A DNA stretch of 64,000 nt from Plecoglossus altivelis (GCA_036571765.1 BROE01000003.1:10449821-10513820); one strand, 5' to 3'. Positions 1 through 12,660 are shown, numbered from the stretch's first letter. Made by a program: numbers and translations. Notes: generated by a model from the sequence alone, not told the origin.

Positions 1-1560
1 TTTGGGTTCTGTTTACTTAACACTATGTCAGCACACTCAAGGCACGACTCTATGGTTACAGGTGAGGGTTTGACTGTGTGGAGGTGGTAGTTTGGTCCTG
101 GTCGAGGGACAGACCCACAGAAACCCGCAGGCAGTTGTCCTACTCCTGCTGTCAGGCTTGACGATCAACCAATAGCATCTGAACGAAAGGTGGCTTTGGC
201 TACGTGCAAATGATCTCGGAGGAAAGGCATTACTTTAATTGGCGGTTGTGAAAGTGCTTGTATTTTACACAAGGGGGTCCAGCAGAAATAAAACGTCCCT
301 GCTTCAAAGCCGGCCGTCTTTCACGCACTTGAGGAAATGCAAATCAACAAGATTAAGGTTAATGTATCATCAAGTTCCGCACCGCATTACATTTATGTCT
401 TCATAACCTCAACACCTCTCGCGTTTGATTCATGTCTTTACATACGGTCTGTAATAGTGTGATATCTCACAAGTAATTCATTCTTCATTTTTCAACGGCA
501 AATTAGTTATGTCATCTTAGTAATGGAGAAAGGCATGGTGAATGAAAGGCTTGTAGGTGGCGCTGAGAGAGAGAAAAGAGAGGGAGAGCGAAGATGAAAG
601 TATACACAGAGGGGGATAAGGAGAGAAGGAGACAGAGGGGGAGAGAGAGGGAGGTGAGGGGTAGGGGAGAGACAGCTGTAGGTGAGGGGAGAGACAGCAG
701 AAGGAAAAGAGAGAGAGAGCGTGAAGGGGAGCAGAGAGAGAGAACAGAGTGGGGGAGGGCCAGTGGGAATTGCTGTTCACGTGCGTGTTGTGATAGTTCA
801 GAAAGCTCCAACCCGAATGTTTTTACCTGCGCATGACTTCCTGTGGCAGGCCCAGTTCTTCTTCCGCTGATGGACAGCTGGTGCAGCGCCGAGGCCATAC
901 CTCCCCGCCTTCCTGCAGAATATCCGCAGTGGCCAGCACTTTTTCTCTTAGTCTACCATTATTGTGAGAGATGTCCTCCGCAAATGTTACTACCCCGCCC
1001 TTGTTGGGGCCAGGCAAAGACTCACGCCCCCCATCCGAGCACCCGATGCGGCCCCAGATGCCTGCTCCCATCTTCGAGTACTACTCTAGGCTCGAATACA
1101 AGAGACAACCGATCACCGAGGCTTAATGTGACCGCATGGTAAACCTTTCCGTAATCTAACAAACCTGGGGGTTACAGATATCGTGTAGTCTTACGCAATA
1201 CTCTCTACATTTCCAGTTGACTCCTAAACGCAGTTTGGTAAAGGGCTTTTGTGTGTATTACGTTCTGTCCCGTAGGGTGCGACTTCATCCCCCCCCCCCC
1301 CCTATTTTCGTGATATTCCCGATCATTGTAAACACCGTGGTGGACTGTTGCACCTTGCTGATGGCCAAAGTGCCGTCCTCCTGTAACCACCAGATCACGC
1401 TCATTCTCACTCACCCTGGTCTCGCCGCCTTTCTAATGTCGACCCCGTCGACCTCGCCCCCTAGCCTGGTTCAGTCAACCCCCTCTCAACACACCATTAG
1501 TCATCCCTGGCATACTCTCAGCAGCACTGGTTCGTGCAGGAGCGTCCGAGACCTCCCACT
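1..1560. other. Intergenic sequence with a purine tract and poly-C run
   Basis: I see no gene here. 564-757 is a GA-rich polypurine tract, and 1289-1302 is a run of 14 C. 780-1180 is GC-richer unique sequence whose short ORFs show no domain I recognise. Confidence 0.6.
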
Positions 1561-2044
1561 TCCGCTCCGATTGTGACTCCTCCTTGGGCTTCTCCTCTCC
1601 CCGGTCCTCCTTCTGTCCCCGTCTTTCCCCCCAATGCTCTCCCTCACCCTTCCTCGCTGCCCTCCTACCCCTCTCCTCCCCCTCCTCTCGCCCCCCTGTC
1701 CCCTACTCGCCCCCTCGTTCTCCCCCCTCTCCCACGCTCCAAGGTTTAAAGTCCCATCAACAAAATTATCCCCGAATCCTGATAATGTGAGAGACACTGC
1801 CCGATGCAAAGGCTGCCGCATTCAAATATTAATATTCAAATTAAAATAGAATTTATTACATTATCTCGCTCCTCAGACCGTCTGTAATTTTTTATTGGAA
1901 CGGTTTGATTTACGTAGACACTGTAATAAAAACCAGTCCATGGTCATTAAATTAGCCTGCTTGAATAATTAGATACTCATCTTAAACTGAGAAGCGTTTG
2001 TAAAAGATAACCGTATGCTGAAGCCAAAATTCACATCTCTCCTC
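1560..2044. other. Pyrimidine-rich tract followed by AT-rich enhancer-like block
   Basis: 1560-1745 is a C/T-rich tract. 1826-2010 changes abruptly to unique AT-rich sequence with several TAAT and ATTA cores (ATTAAATTAGC, ATAATTAG), the texture of a conserved non-coding element. Confidence 0.4.
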
Positions 2045-2120
2045 AATGCACACGCACACACACACATGCACACACACGCACGCACCGACATGCGTACTGA
2101 CACGCAAGCACACACGCTGA
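2045..2120. repeat. Impure (CA)n microsatellite
   Basis: A CA-rich tract with interspersed CACG and CATG units. 2121-2700 after it is unique sequence with no gene that I see. Confidence 0.7.
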
Positions 2121-2704
2121 GTGGTCTAAGAAGTCACCACTCGGTCCATGGTACCAAAGAGCACTTAAGCGCCCCAAACCTTTTTGGCATGACCTTCCGA
2201 GTAGTGCAGAAAACCTTGGCACATTTGTTGGAAACATACAGTCACCTTCCAAAGCTCTATGCTGTTGTTGTTCCACTCATATAGAGATGCATCCCCAATG
2301 TAAGGTTGTATAAAGTCATCCTTTTCTTTCCCAGTGGAGAAGAGGGTGTGCGTAATCTATTAATTCATTTTGTATAGTTGAAAACAGTGTACCTGCGCGT
2401 ATTTCCAACCAGGATACACAGCCCCCCAACTTAAACAAAGGCGGGCGCCTTTTTCCCGCTCGTCTCAAAGGTTAACGTTCACCTTTTTCATCGACGCAAG
2501 AATTTAATTCAATCAAAGGCTGCACCGTGTCATTTTCTCTTCTCCGAGATGTAAAGACGACTAGCGGGCGTCTTCGGAGCGAAGGATAGAATAGCAACCG
2601 CTTGACCCTTGACCCCTGGCGCTCGGCGCTCTCTTCTCCCTGCCGTGTTTGCGTCGACAGCGTCGGCTCCTCAGTGTCCAGGCCTCTCAGACGAGACAAG
2701 GCAT

Positions 2705-3060
2705 GTTCACGGCTATAACAAATGCTGACAACTACCTAGTAATTAGATGACGGCAATTTCCCTGAATGGACTTTAATTACGGGGGGGAACAGTAGTCTGC
2801 TATTGTGTTGGTGGAGCGGAGGGGTGGTGGCGGCGCTTGTGGTGGGGGAGGCGGTCCACATAAGGGCTGAGGAGAGATGAGAGACTGAGGTAAAGAGCTG
2901 TCATCCACCCTCCTGCTGCGATGGGTAGGAGCTCTGGGTCATTATCAGGTGAGTCTTAATCACTGACCTGCAGTAAGCTATTAATTGTAATCCTGCGAAT
3001 TAAAGATAATTCTAATTAGCCCGCGCCAAGCGAATAACTCATGTGTTGCTGCTCAGGGCC
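2705..3060. promoter_or_regulatory. Enhancer-like block with homeodomain cores
   Basis: TAATTAG at 2740-2746, TTTAATTAC near 2771, TTAATTGTAAT near 2980 and CTAATTAGC near 3012 occur around a G-rich centre (2780-2860). Clustered paired TAAT cores in unique sequence suggest a regulatory element. 3060-3550 is ordinary unique sequence. Confidence 0.35.
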
Positions 3061-3554
3061 GACATGAGACATCAGAGAGAGAAGGATGAGAGGAGAGAAT
3101 AGGAGAGATGGACATGTGAATATTAGTCTACTCCTCAGCTCTGGGGTCTCTGATAGGAGCTGTAATGAGGACTATCCGTTAACACTAAACCCATCATGAT
3201 TTGATTATTATTATCATAATTGCACTCCACTTTCTTCCACCATCAGTCTTCTCTTGACTGCGGTTTTTTCCTCCCCACTTTCAAACCCGAGTCCCCCCTT
3301 CGGTCATGTAACGCTGAAACGCATCAAACTTTCGAACAGCGGGCAGGGTTCAGAATAGTCTTTTGGAACCGACCAAATGTTTCCAGCATGTCTAGTTTAA
3401 GCTGGCCTGTTCCTGGACTGCTGAACAGCAGTAACGCCGCTCCAGCACCATCATAGCAGAAATTCAGAAGCAGTTTTTTTATAGCTTTATAAATATTGAC
3501 TGAGCATACCTGCACTAACCCTCGTAGGAGAGGACTCTTTGCCACGCAATCCAG

Positions 3555-3600
3555 CCCCCCCCCCCCACACACACACATATACACTCACACACACACATCT
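3555..3600. repeat. Poly-C plus (CA)n microsatellite
   Basis: A run of C is followed by CA dinucleotides. A smaller CA-rich patch lies at 3763-3802. 3600-4435 otherwise holds no gene. Confidence 0.7.
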
Positions 3601-4438
3601 ACACACGCTTAGAAAGGACAGGTTCAGGGCTAAATGTTCCAACCACTATGGATCTAAACATCTTGCCTGAGTCAGTACAGTTCCTTTGGGCCTGGTCACA
3701 GCCCTTTACAGCTCACTGCCCTGCTGCCGTCAAGGTCATACTGCTCTGAAATACAGTTTACTTACACACACTCGCGCACGCACACACACTAACACGCATA
3801 CACAGCGAGTCCATTGGGAGGGCTGGAGTCGCTATACAGGTTGTGGCACGAAGGCCAGCCTTGCTTAGATTTGGGCTTAGAACACGCTTGGTCTCATGAT
3901 AGAGAATGAAACATATTCAGGAGTTTGTGTATGTGCAGGTGCAGCAAACCTTCTTTCAGCTCATGGTATCTATCATGTAAGCTAATGTTGATATAAACAC
4001 AAAGTATTTGTGAGACTGCTGTTTTGGGGTGCGGAGAAAGAGCGGTTTCAGCACCATTTCTATGATAAGAGAAATTCTCATAATAAGAGTAAGGAAGCTT
4101 CCAAAATGCCCCCACCCCCTTTAGGTGACTATACCTCAGGTAATTAAAACACTGTATAATCTTAAACTGTTTTAATTTTATTCATGCCTATCTCTCCCCC
4201 CCCCCTTCATCTCATTCAGCTCACTGGCAGAGCCTGTCAAACAGAGAAATGATAGGACATAAAACGTTGCTAATCACCTTGGAGTTCAGAGAGAGGGTGA
4301 GCTGCCAGCAGGGATGAAGGAAATCTAACTATCAGAACCCGTAATTAAGAGGTTGACGGGAGACAATGGCGCCTCTGACACAGTGTTAGCAGGCTGGATA
4401 AATGTCTCCCTCACAACAGGAGGATCTCAGAGGTGGGA

Positions 4439-4458
4439 GAGTGTGTGTGTGTGTGTGT

Positions 4459-4497
<39 letters not shown>

Positions 4498-4640
4498 CGT
4501 GCGTGCGTGTGCCTTCATGCGGCCGATGTGGGTATGTGTGGGTCTGTGCGCGTGTGCGTGCGTGTGTTTGTATGTCTGTGTGCGTGTGTGCCTGCGTGCG
4601 TGCGTACATGCGTTCTTGTGTCTATCTACGTGTGTTATCC
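4439..4640. repeat. (GT)n microsatellite grading into impure GT/CG repeat
   Basis: The pure GT core is at about 4440-4496, then GCGT, GTCT and GTAT variants. The Cys/Val-rich frames through it are repeat translations. Confidence 0.85.
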
Positions 4641-4734
4641 CTGTGGGCAGTGACTGTGGTGGGGACAGTGTAAATGACAGAGCCAGAGCAACGCATCACA
4701 GTGTAGCAGACTCTGAGGCCTCTTCTGCCCAGTC

Positions 4735-4890
4735 CTCAGTCTCCAACCCACCCTCCAGCCCCGCCTCAAGCCCACTAGCCCAACATCCCAGCTTTCAACC
4801 CAGCTTCCAGCCTCCTGCTCTGGCCTCCCAGCCCCAAGCATCTTCCTCCAGCCCAGCCTCTAACCTAGTCTCCAATCCAGCCTCCAAAAG
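4735..4890. repeat. Degenerate CCAGCCTCC-type short tandem repeat
   Basis: Variants of CCAGCCTCC/CCAGCTTCC recur about every 8-12 nt. 4900-5770 after it is mostly unique; 5030-5135 has TTGATTAAATTGAG and TTTAATGTAAT, which look enhancer-like. Confidence 0.5.
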
Positions 4891-5635
4891 GCCTGGTTAG
4901 ACTTTTCTTGATACATTGCCAGGGTCTGTTCTTTACAGAGTCCGTACTATATACTAACCCCAGCCGTAAGGAAAGTGCCGCCGAAGTCCTTATTGAAAAA
5001 CTCAATAAGAAGATTACCGTAATAATCCAATTTGATTTAAAAGCTCTCATATTTAAGGAGTGTGAATGTTGATTAAATTGAGTGAATTTAATGTAATCTG
5101 GGCTATAAAGGTTTTAATGAGGCTAGCGGCAGGATTGTGAAGGGGTCAGGGGTCAGGCTGAGAGGACGTGTTTATGACTCTGTGTAAATCTACCTCCACC
5201 ATGGATCCATCACCCTGCTGTAGCTGATCCGATGCCCAGGATAGGAGGGTCGGGCCTGGGAAGCCTTCGATCTTCTCTTCTCCTTTTATGTTCTCTTCTC
5301 CCCTCTTTTCTACTGCTCTGTCCTCTTCTCCAGTGGCACTTCCAGATGGGGGGCCAAAGCCCCTCTCTTTGAAACTGAGCCTCCTCACTGGCCATACGGC
5401 CAGTTTTTAAAAGCAGGAAAACAATCAAATCAAAATTAATGTAAAAAATGTCTTTACTAGAAAAGCTATATTTTCGTTAATAATCTTTGTACAACAACAA
5501 ATTGAGGAAGCCGGTATTTCATTTGAGATTCAAATAAATTGATTAAACGATAAGCCACTAGAGAAATTTTCTGCTGTTTGCATTTGTTGCGCTAGCTCCT
5601 GAATGGCAACACACAAAATAGTCCCCCAGCTGTCT

Positions 5636-6015
5636 TCTGAAATGGAGGGGGGGGAGGGGGGGGGCTTCTGCCTGCGTCCAGCCATGTTAATGAACTTCTC
5701 ATCTTCTCACTTCTCCTTTTAATCGCTACAGTAAAACGGAGGCAATCACACTGGGCCCTTGCTGACATTTTCAAGCTTCCCCCCCCCCCCCCCCCTCCTT
5801 GTCTCCCCCTTCCCCTCCCATCCTCCCCCCTATCGCCCAGCATCCCAACCGCTTCCTCCTATCCTCCACCCTTCTCTCCCTCTCTCCCCCTTCTCCTTCC
5901 CATCCTGCCCCGCATCTCCCCCAATATCTCCACATCTTCCGTCCCCCTCCTCTCCCTGTGTCCCCCTTCTTCTCCCATCCTCTCCCCATCTCCCCCCTGT
6001 CTCCCCTGTCTACTC
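5636..6015. repeat. Poly-G and poly-C runs with a long pyrimidine tract
   Basis: A G-rich patch (5646-5664), a long C run near 5778-5794 and then a C/T tract to about 6015 give strong strand asymmetry. Confidence 0.6.
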
Positions 6016-6114
6016 TACTTGTAAGAAACAAATGGCCGCGGTCGACCGCGCAGACGATCAGGACACAAGGTTTTTTTCTTCGTTTTTCCCCCCCTCCAGC
6101 CGAGCCATTACTTC

Positions 6115-6300
6115 TGTCAGCAGCCATTTCTAAATTGAAAAATCTGAAACAATAAATGATGGGGAAGCAGTTAATAACTGTTAAGAAATCACATTTGGAA
6201 AATTGCGTTTAAGCAATAACCTTTTCTCCCTGTAATTAAATGACAGAAAGGTCTCCGCTTTTAATTAAGTCAGCAATTTATAGTTATGAAGCCATACTTC
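6115..6300. promoter_or_regulatory. Enhancer-like block with TAATTAAATGACAG
   Basis: A homeodomain core joined to a MEIS-type site (TAATTAAATGACAG, 6233-6246) is followed by TTAATTAA at 6261-6268. The surrounding sequence is AT-rich and unique. Inference from motif content only. Confidence 0.4.
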
Positions 6301-6419
6301 ACTATGCAGATTAGAGCCTGGTAGGTCACAGAACATTCTGACTGCTTTTTTAGTGCAGCTGATCTGGTAATTACTCTGCTGCTTGCCAGTGACCACACTC
6401 AGCCTCCCACTCTGGAATG

Positions 6420-6854
6420 TAGCTTCACAAACACACGTCACACACACACACACTTCCGTATGGACACGCACGCCCGCTTGAGCAGGAAGAGACGAACGCG
6501 GGCCTTCGTTCTGAGACACGTCTACACACTTGCCTTATGTCAGTACGCGCGCGGACGCACGCGCGCACGCACGCAGCGCTCTTCATGCCTGTACGCAAAC
6601 ACACAACCGCTACTCTTCATGTCAACACACACTAATCCTCATGTCAGCACACACACGAATGACTCCCCATGCCGATGCCCACACACACCACTCCTCATGT
6701 CAACACACACACTACCCCCATGCCAACACACACACCACTCAACACGCACACACAAGCTTCATGCCAACACATACACACAAGCACTGCTCAACATGCTAAC
6801 ACACATACACTACAATTATGTCAACACACAAGCATGCACATTACCCCTTATGCC

Positions 6855-6888
<34 letters not shown>

Positions 6889-6895
6889 CACACAT
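6420..6895. repeat. CA-rich minisatellite
   Basis: A loose unit of about 18-25 nt, ATGCCAACACACACAC with variants, recurs from about 6570 to 6880 and ends in pure (CA)n. 6900-8185 beyond it is unique with no gene. Confidence 0.7.
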
Positions 6896-8189
6896 ACGCC
6901 TCCTCAGGCTCTGTGATTCAGGGTTAGTCAACATTCTGTCACAACTGTGTCAGGCAGCTTTAAACTCAAATGGATGTCAAAATGACAAGCATCAGTAGAG
7001 AGAATAATGCTATGAGTGTCTGTGTGTGTGTGTGTTTGTATGAATATCTATAGTTCCATGTTATTGTAACGCGCATATGTGTAAATACTCGAACAATAAC
7101 ATTCATAGTGTATGGTGTATAACAGTGTGCTTCTTTGGGTATGTGTTGCCAGGCTTTGTGAGTGGAATTGATGTGTGTCGTAAGAATGAATCTGTGTGTG
7201 GTATTAGTAGTAACAAGTGTGGTATGACTGGATCTGTATGTGGGGTAGAAATGGCCCTTGAAGGGAAATACATAATTGTATTGTAAAAGGGACTTTCCAC
7301 CCGGCTTTGAGCAGTTACGGCCTAGGTTATGCTTTATGGAGAGCGGAAATGCTAATGTTGCTGCACTTATAAACATAAGAAGGCGTTTCATCTTTAATTT
7401 ATTCCTCCTGGTTGAGTTACGAGGCTCACACTTAGCTTTTCCGGGCAAAAACAAGGCTTCGTTAATACTTACAGTGCATTTAACTGAACCATGGTACACA
7501 TTGATTATACAATCGCAAAGGGCTTTTGGGTTGAAATGCGTATATTTAAAAAGATTCATCCACCACATTAGGTTCTGTCTTTCTGACTGTGTAGAGCTTT
7601 ATAAAAGGGTTCTTTTTTTCCCAAAGAAGGCTGCAGCTGAATAATAGCGCGGTATAGCAGGGTGTTAATTCAACATTGTGATGGCCTCTGGGAACGTCAC
7701 ATTCATTAAGGGACATGAAGGCTTTCCCCAGCAGATCTGTGGGTACTAAACCTGGCTCGGCCCCAACACTTCATCTGAGGGATTAGAGCAGTGTTTTGAT
7801 GTGGCCTTGCTAATTGTCTAGGGTTAAGGCTGAGCAAATGTGATGAACAGGACTAAGGGAGAAGAGCACAGTGAACAGTGCCAACAAGGCCAAACGTATC
7901 CGTTGCGATTCATGTCAGCCATCTCTCGGAGATCGTTCATCCGATAGTTGATTTGAATGTAGCTTTACGTATTTTGATGTGAATCGCGTTGCTGCCTCTG
8001 TTGTGATGTAGGACGACGAAGCGCATGCGTTTACACCTTTTTATTTCCTCGGCATCTATCTGTGGTGACAAGCACAGGAATCGATTTCCATGCAGCTTGG
8101 AGGAAAGTTGCAAGGTCCGTGCATTTCCATGGTCCAAGAACGGTTTCCACAGCCTGCCTCCTCAATCTAACTGTGGAGACATCACGGAG

Positions 8190-8495
8190 GCAGCACACTG
8201 ATCTGGCTGTGGACTGGCAGAGGCAGCACGCTGATTGTGCTCTGTTAAAGGCAGCAGACTGGTCTGGTTGTGGGCTGCTAGAGGCAGCAGACTGGCCTGG
8301 TTGTGGGCTGTTAAAGGCAGCAGACTGGTCTGGTTGTGGGCTGCTAGAGACAGCAGACTGGCCTGGTTGTGGGCTGCTAGAGGCAGTAGACTGGCCTGGT
8401 TGTGGGCTGTTAAAGGCAACACACTGACCTGGCTATGGGCTAACAGAGGCAGCAGACTTTCCTGGCAGTGGGCTGACAGTGGCAGCAGAGCTGCT
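8190..8495. repeat. 33-bp minisatellite, about nine copies
   Basis: The unit GGCAGCAGACTGGTCTGGTT plus GTGGGCTGCTAGA repeats in register. Because 33 is a multiple of three, both strands stay open and encode an 11-residue repeat. Copies differ by point changes, mainly TGGTCTGG/TGGCCTGG and CTGCTAGA/CTGTTAAA. Confidence 0.85.
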
Positions 8496-8599
8496 GCAGC
8501 TGGCACACACCACGGCATGGGCGTTAGGCACCATATGGGCCATCCCAAAGCTCATCATGTCTTCCTTCAGATTCTCAGCTCCCATGATCACTGGCCAAC

Positions 8600-8985
8600 A
8601 GAGCGTTGCATGGCGACACCAGGAGAGAAGTAGAGAGGAGGAGAGGAGGAGAGGAGAGAGTAGGAGGGGGAGAATAGGGGAGAGGAGGTGAGAGCAGGGG
8701 AGAGATGAGATGAGAGCCAAGGATGAGCAAGGGGGGAGAAGAGGGGAGAGAAAAGGGAGAGGAAAAGGAAGGGGAAGATAGGACAGGGCAGGATGGGAGA
8801 GGGAGAGGAGGAGAGATGAGAGAAGAGGAAAAGGGAGGAGAGCAGAGGAGGGGAGTGCACGGGAGAGAAGAGATGAGAAGGAAACCGAAGAGAGGAGAGG
8901 AGCAGTGAAGTGAGAAGAGAGGTGGGATGAGAGAGGAGAATGGAGGAGAAAAGGAGAAGAGGAGGGGAGAGGAGAGAAATTGTGG
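8600..8985. repeat. Polypurine GGAGA-type tract
   Basis: Nearly 390 nt with almost no pyrimidines, made of GGAGA, GGGAGA and GAGGAG units. The Ser/Leu-rich ORFs on the opposite strand are translations of this tract. Confidence 0.75.
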
Positions 8986-11158
8986 GGATGATCCCTGATG
9001 GTGGAGTTGAAATGGAAGCAGTTGGAAAGATGCATCTCTCCCCCACTCCAACTGCCCCCAGATGGAAAATAAGACATGAAACGAAACGTTTCTTATTGAA
9101 CCAAAAACAAAAACATGGCACCCATCAACATAGCCTCATTCCACAAAAACACAGGCACAGCTGAGACACGGAGGTGGGACAGTCTCCAAGCACACCGCAC
9201 ACCCACACACCTTCCAGACGTCTGCTTTTGCTTTCCCTCTACAGGGGTGCTGTGCTCTCCTGAGCAGCCGCCAGCGCTGGGCCAAGATGGCCTAGGCAGG
9301 GGGGAGGATGCCCAGACACCAGGCAGACTGGGCCTGCGTGCCTGCGGACGGAGCACATCTGGGCCTGTTGGAGCGCGGAGCGACCGGGATGCAGGCTGGC
9401 AGGAACAGCTGGACTAGCTGGTACTGGAGCCCAACCTGACTGATAAGATCAGAAGGCCCATATGCTGACAAGCACACACTCATCTGCACTCGTGCGCCGT
9501 TACACGCGGCCTTGCACGCGCTCGCGTGAATGCACGCGCGTTTGCGTACACTCGCGCTCAAGATGGTTTCTTGCCGGACGAGCCACTGGACAGGCTCACA
9601 GACTTAAACACATGTAGTAACTTCACGCTGATCTGCTGACAGACATGTAGGCTCTCTACTGCAGAGAACACAAACATTTCAGACTTCCATCCTCATGAGG
9701 CAGAACCCCAATCAGGTTAGAGGAAGCCCTACGCTAGTCCAGAGCCCTCAAGTTTGCCCCTACTGTACCACAAGAAGGCTCTATGGACCAGGGGGCTAGT
9801 GGTAGACGTTGGAGGCGTCATGAACATTTTGACACTGAGATGCCTTGATAGCATGATTAGTCTCTCATCTTCCAGCAAAGAATGTGTGCCACAGTATATG
9901 TTGAACCCATGACCTTGGGGCTGCAAGCCCCATCACCGTGTTCAACCCACTGGGTTCAAGCCCCATTGTCGATGTCAGGTCAAGGCAGAGTCTGGATCAG
10001 TCCTTCCAAACTAAGCTATTCTCTGTGCTTTACAGACAGGTACCTCCATCACCACCTCACCGCTGCTTGCAGGGTCCTCTCTACCACAACATTATCTTGG
10101 ATTGATTACGACAGTGTGTAATTAATGGGGTTCCCCAGCCCCTGTGGTTCCACTGTGCTAAGGTCAACTAGGAGTAGGGTTAGAGAGTGCACACTATAGC
10201 AAACTGGCGAGAGTTGGCATTAAGGTATTTCAACTCACGATAATTAGACTCACATGTTTGTTGATGTTCCTTAGTCTGTCTTTGTGCGTTTGTTTAGACT
10301 TGTCACACACACACACACACACACACAACAGTTCCCTAACACTTGGACACATTCCTGGACCATGTAAATGTACTTGGCTGCTGAAAGTAACACTCATAAA
10401 ATGTCTATTTTAGCGAGGTGAGCCGAGGTCTAGCATAAGCCATCACAGTCATCGCATTCATTCATCACATTCACCACACAACATCACACAACAGCTGTCC
10501 TGAATCCAGGCAGTTTGACTACCTTGAGCACAATTGAATAAGGCTCCCAATGCTGTGGACAAGAGACTGTAATATTGAATGCCTCAAGAACAAAAGGAGT
10601 AGCTTGTAGTTTGCGATTCTGTGCCTGTCCTGACGCACTTGAGGCGAGCAGTTGAGGTTTCCGCGGAGTTCCACAACGCTCTGCTAGTGTCTCTCTCATT
10701 TCCCTTCTTCCTCCAACCATGTCTGCTTCTCTTCTCTCTTCCTACACCCCGCTCCTCCTTCCCGTACTGGGTCAGTTGGGCCTGGACGCTCCATTAGGCC
10801 CTGTGTCTGTGTCTCGGCTTTAGTTTGCGCTAAGCTAGTTGCCCTTGGTGACACCCAGCATCTTGGCTGAGATGGAAATGGAATTACACTCAGCATATTT
10901 TCCTCTTGATGCTCTCCCCCCACCAACTCCCTCCTTTGTGGCAACCCCTACCCCCCACGCGCACCCCCCTCCACACCCACACACACACATAATCCTTTCC
11001 CATCTCTTCAAAACAGCCCTCCCCCCTCCGCAACAGACAACAAGAAAGAATAACTCTTCAAATTCAGTCATATTGTTGGTATGTTCATGAGTGTGTGTAT
11101 ACATATGTACATGTGGGCTTGTGAATGTTTAGGTAGGCAGGCAGGCACTTTATTGATA
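8986..11158. other. Intergenic unique sequence
   Basis: No gene recognised. A short (CA)n is at 10305-10327. A segment near 9898-9960 has a faint tRNA-promoter look but no cloverleaf that I could fold. Confidence 0.5.
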
Positions 11159-11166
11159 CCCAAGGG

Positions 11167-11321
11167 CAGGGGTGTCGAACTCCAGATCCTCGAGGGCCGC
11201 TGTCCTGAAGGTTTTTCGATGTTTTCCCTGCTCCAACACACCTGATTCTAATGAATGGGTTGTTATCAAGCTCTGCGGAAGCCTGATAACGACCCTCGAG
11301 GACTTGAGTTTGACACCCCTG
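11167..11321. mobile_element. Non-autonomous hAT-type MITE, 155 bp
   Basis: The ends are CAGGGGTGTCGAACTCCAG and, on the other strand, CAGGGGTGTCAAACTCAAG, matching at 17 of 19. Similarity continues through TCCTCGAGGG on both sides. An 8-bp target duplication CCCAAGGG flanks it exactly (11159-11166 and 11322-11329), as expected for hAT transposases. It encodes nothing and would depend on a transposase elsewhere. The perfect duplication suggests a fairly recent insertion. Confidence 0.88.
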
Positions 11322-11329
11322 CCCAAGGG

Positions 11330-12410
11330 GAAACTGTGGTGTTGTGGCAAGCAAGAAGAAGAAAAAATGAACAGGTAACTAGTAAACAGGCGAAATAAAG
11401 AACAAAACATGTATAAACAATAACAAACAGTAACTTGCAGGCCCAAACTGAGCCAACCAAGTTATCTTTACAAGCCTCGCCACAGCCGCACCAGAATAAT
11501 GCACCATGCCTGTGTGTGTGCCAGTCAGTTCTGTCACTGTGTCTGTAACCATCTGTCACAACTAAACGCACACAGACACATACAAACATATGCACAATGG
11601 CATTAACCCTGTAGAGCAGACACACACTAACACCAAGTTTTGACTGTGTCAAAAGGTGTCGAATGAGCAACAACAAATACAAATTTGACAAGTGAACACA
11701 TGAGTGACGAGCAGAATTTGGTGAGGAAAACATATATTTTTTAAGGGGTACAAAGGCATTTCTCTAAGTTGTAAGTTGAGGTGAGGAGGTACCATAAGAG
11801 ATTGAGAGAGAGAGCAGAGGAGGAGTGTGGTGCGTGCGTGCGGGGGCTGTGGACACAGCTGCCTGCTCCTGCGCTGCAGTGCTGGAGAGACCGGGGGTGG
11901 TGCAAGAGCATATGCTGCCTGGCAGGTGGGGCCGCTTTTGTTCCAACTCCTCCTCTCTGCTCCTCCTTTTCCTCTTCCTTCTTCTCCTCTGGCTGCCTCC
12001 TCTGTTTCCCCCTCTGGCGCCCTCCTCCATCCTCTCCTCCCTGCTCTCCTCCTGGGGGGCTGGCAGCTGAAGAGGGCCCTGATCTCGGCCGCCCTTCCTG
12101 ACCTGGAGGAGGCTCAGCCCACCATAAATCACGCCTTACTGTAGACTGAGAAACTCTTCACTTGGAGCGCTTTCCACGCACCTGGGCTGAGGCTGGGAAG
12201 TAGATGTAGTCATCCGCTTGTCGCACAATGGTGACATCGTCAAGCTGGTAGAAGCAAAGCAGTAATGCTGTGGCGGTATTGATGGCCGCTCTCATGGAAG
12301 CACAGGTTAGAGGCTGGAGAAAGATGGCGCTCGGATGGTGCAAACTTGCACAATAAACGCCACCAGTTTGTGGGGAAATTAACGTGTTCCTTTTCTTTTC
12401 TTAACATCAG
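11330..12410. other. Intergenic unique sequence
   Basis: No gene recognised. 11935-12065 is C/T-rich. ORFs on both strands of 11764-12144 are compositional. Confidence 0.5.
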
Positions 12411-12660
12411 AGGTAGCATGACTGAGGTAGCATGACTGAGGTAGCTTGACTGAGGTAGTGTGACTGAGGTAGCGTGACTGAGGTAGTAGACCAGGGTACT
12501 GAGGTATAAGACTGAGGCACTAGATGGAGGTAATACACAGAGGTACAACAGTTGCAGAGAGAGGTACAGAGACAGCAGACTGAGGAAGCAGACTGAGGCA
12601 GTAGACTGAAGAACAGAGGTTGAAGACTGAGGTACAGACGTTGCAGACTGAGAAAAAGTA
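12410..12660. repeat. 14-bp GAGGTAGCATGACT minisatellite, decaying rightward
   Basis: About five clear copies lie at 12410-12485, followed by degenerate GACTGAGG units up to about 12660. 12660-13460 is unique; the AT-rich part at 12780-12950 shows nothing specific. Confidence 0.75.

Noticed and set aside
823..1142. Possible exon of an upstream gene such as rcn1 or wt1
   Set aside because: GC-richer and open for about 80-100 codons, but no match to those proteins that I can recognise and no clear splice sites with frame.
4353..4900. Cys/Val-rich ORFs that resemble a cysteine-rich protein
   Set aside because: They are (GT)n repeat translations in several overlapping frames.
6966..7568. 200-codon ORF on the minus strand
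   Set aside because: Composition of random AT-rich DNA, no domain, begins in a GT repeat.
8190..8495. CRISPR-like array of regular repeats
   Set aside because: Tandem repeats without spacers in a vertebrate genome; it is a minisatellite.
8588..9121. 177-codon Ser/Leu-rich ORF on the minus strand
   Set aside because: Translation of the polypurine tract on the other strand.
9890..9965. tRNA-derived SINE or tRNA gene
   Set aside because: Some A/B-box-like strings, but no foldable cloverleaf, no tail and no target duplication.
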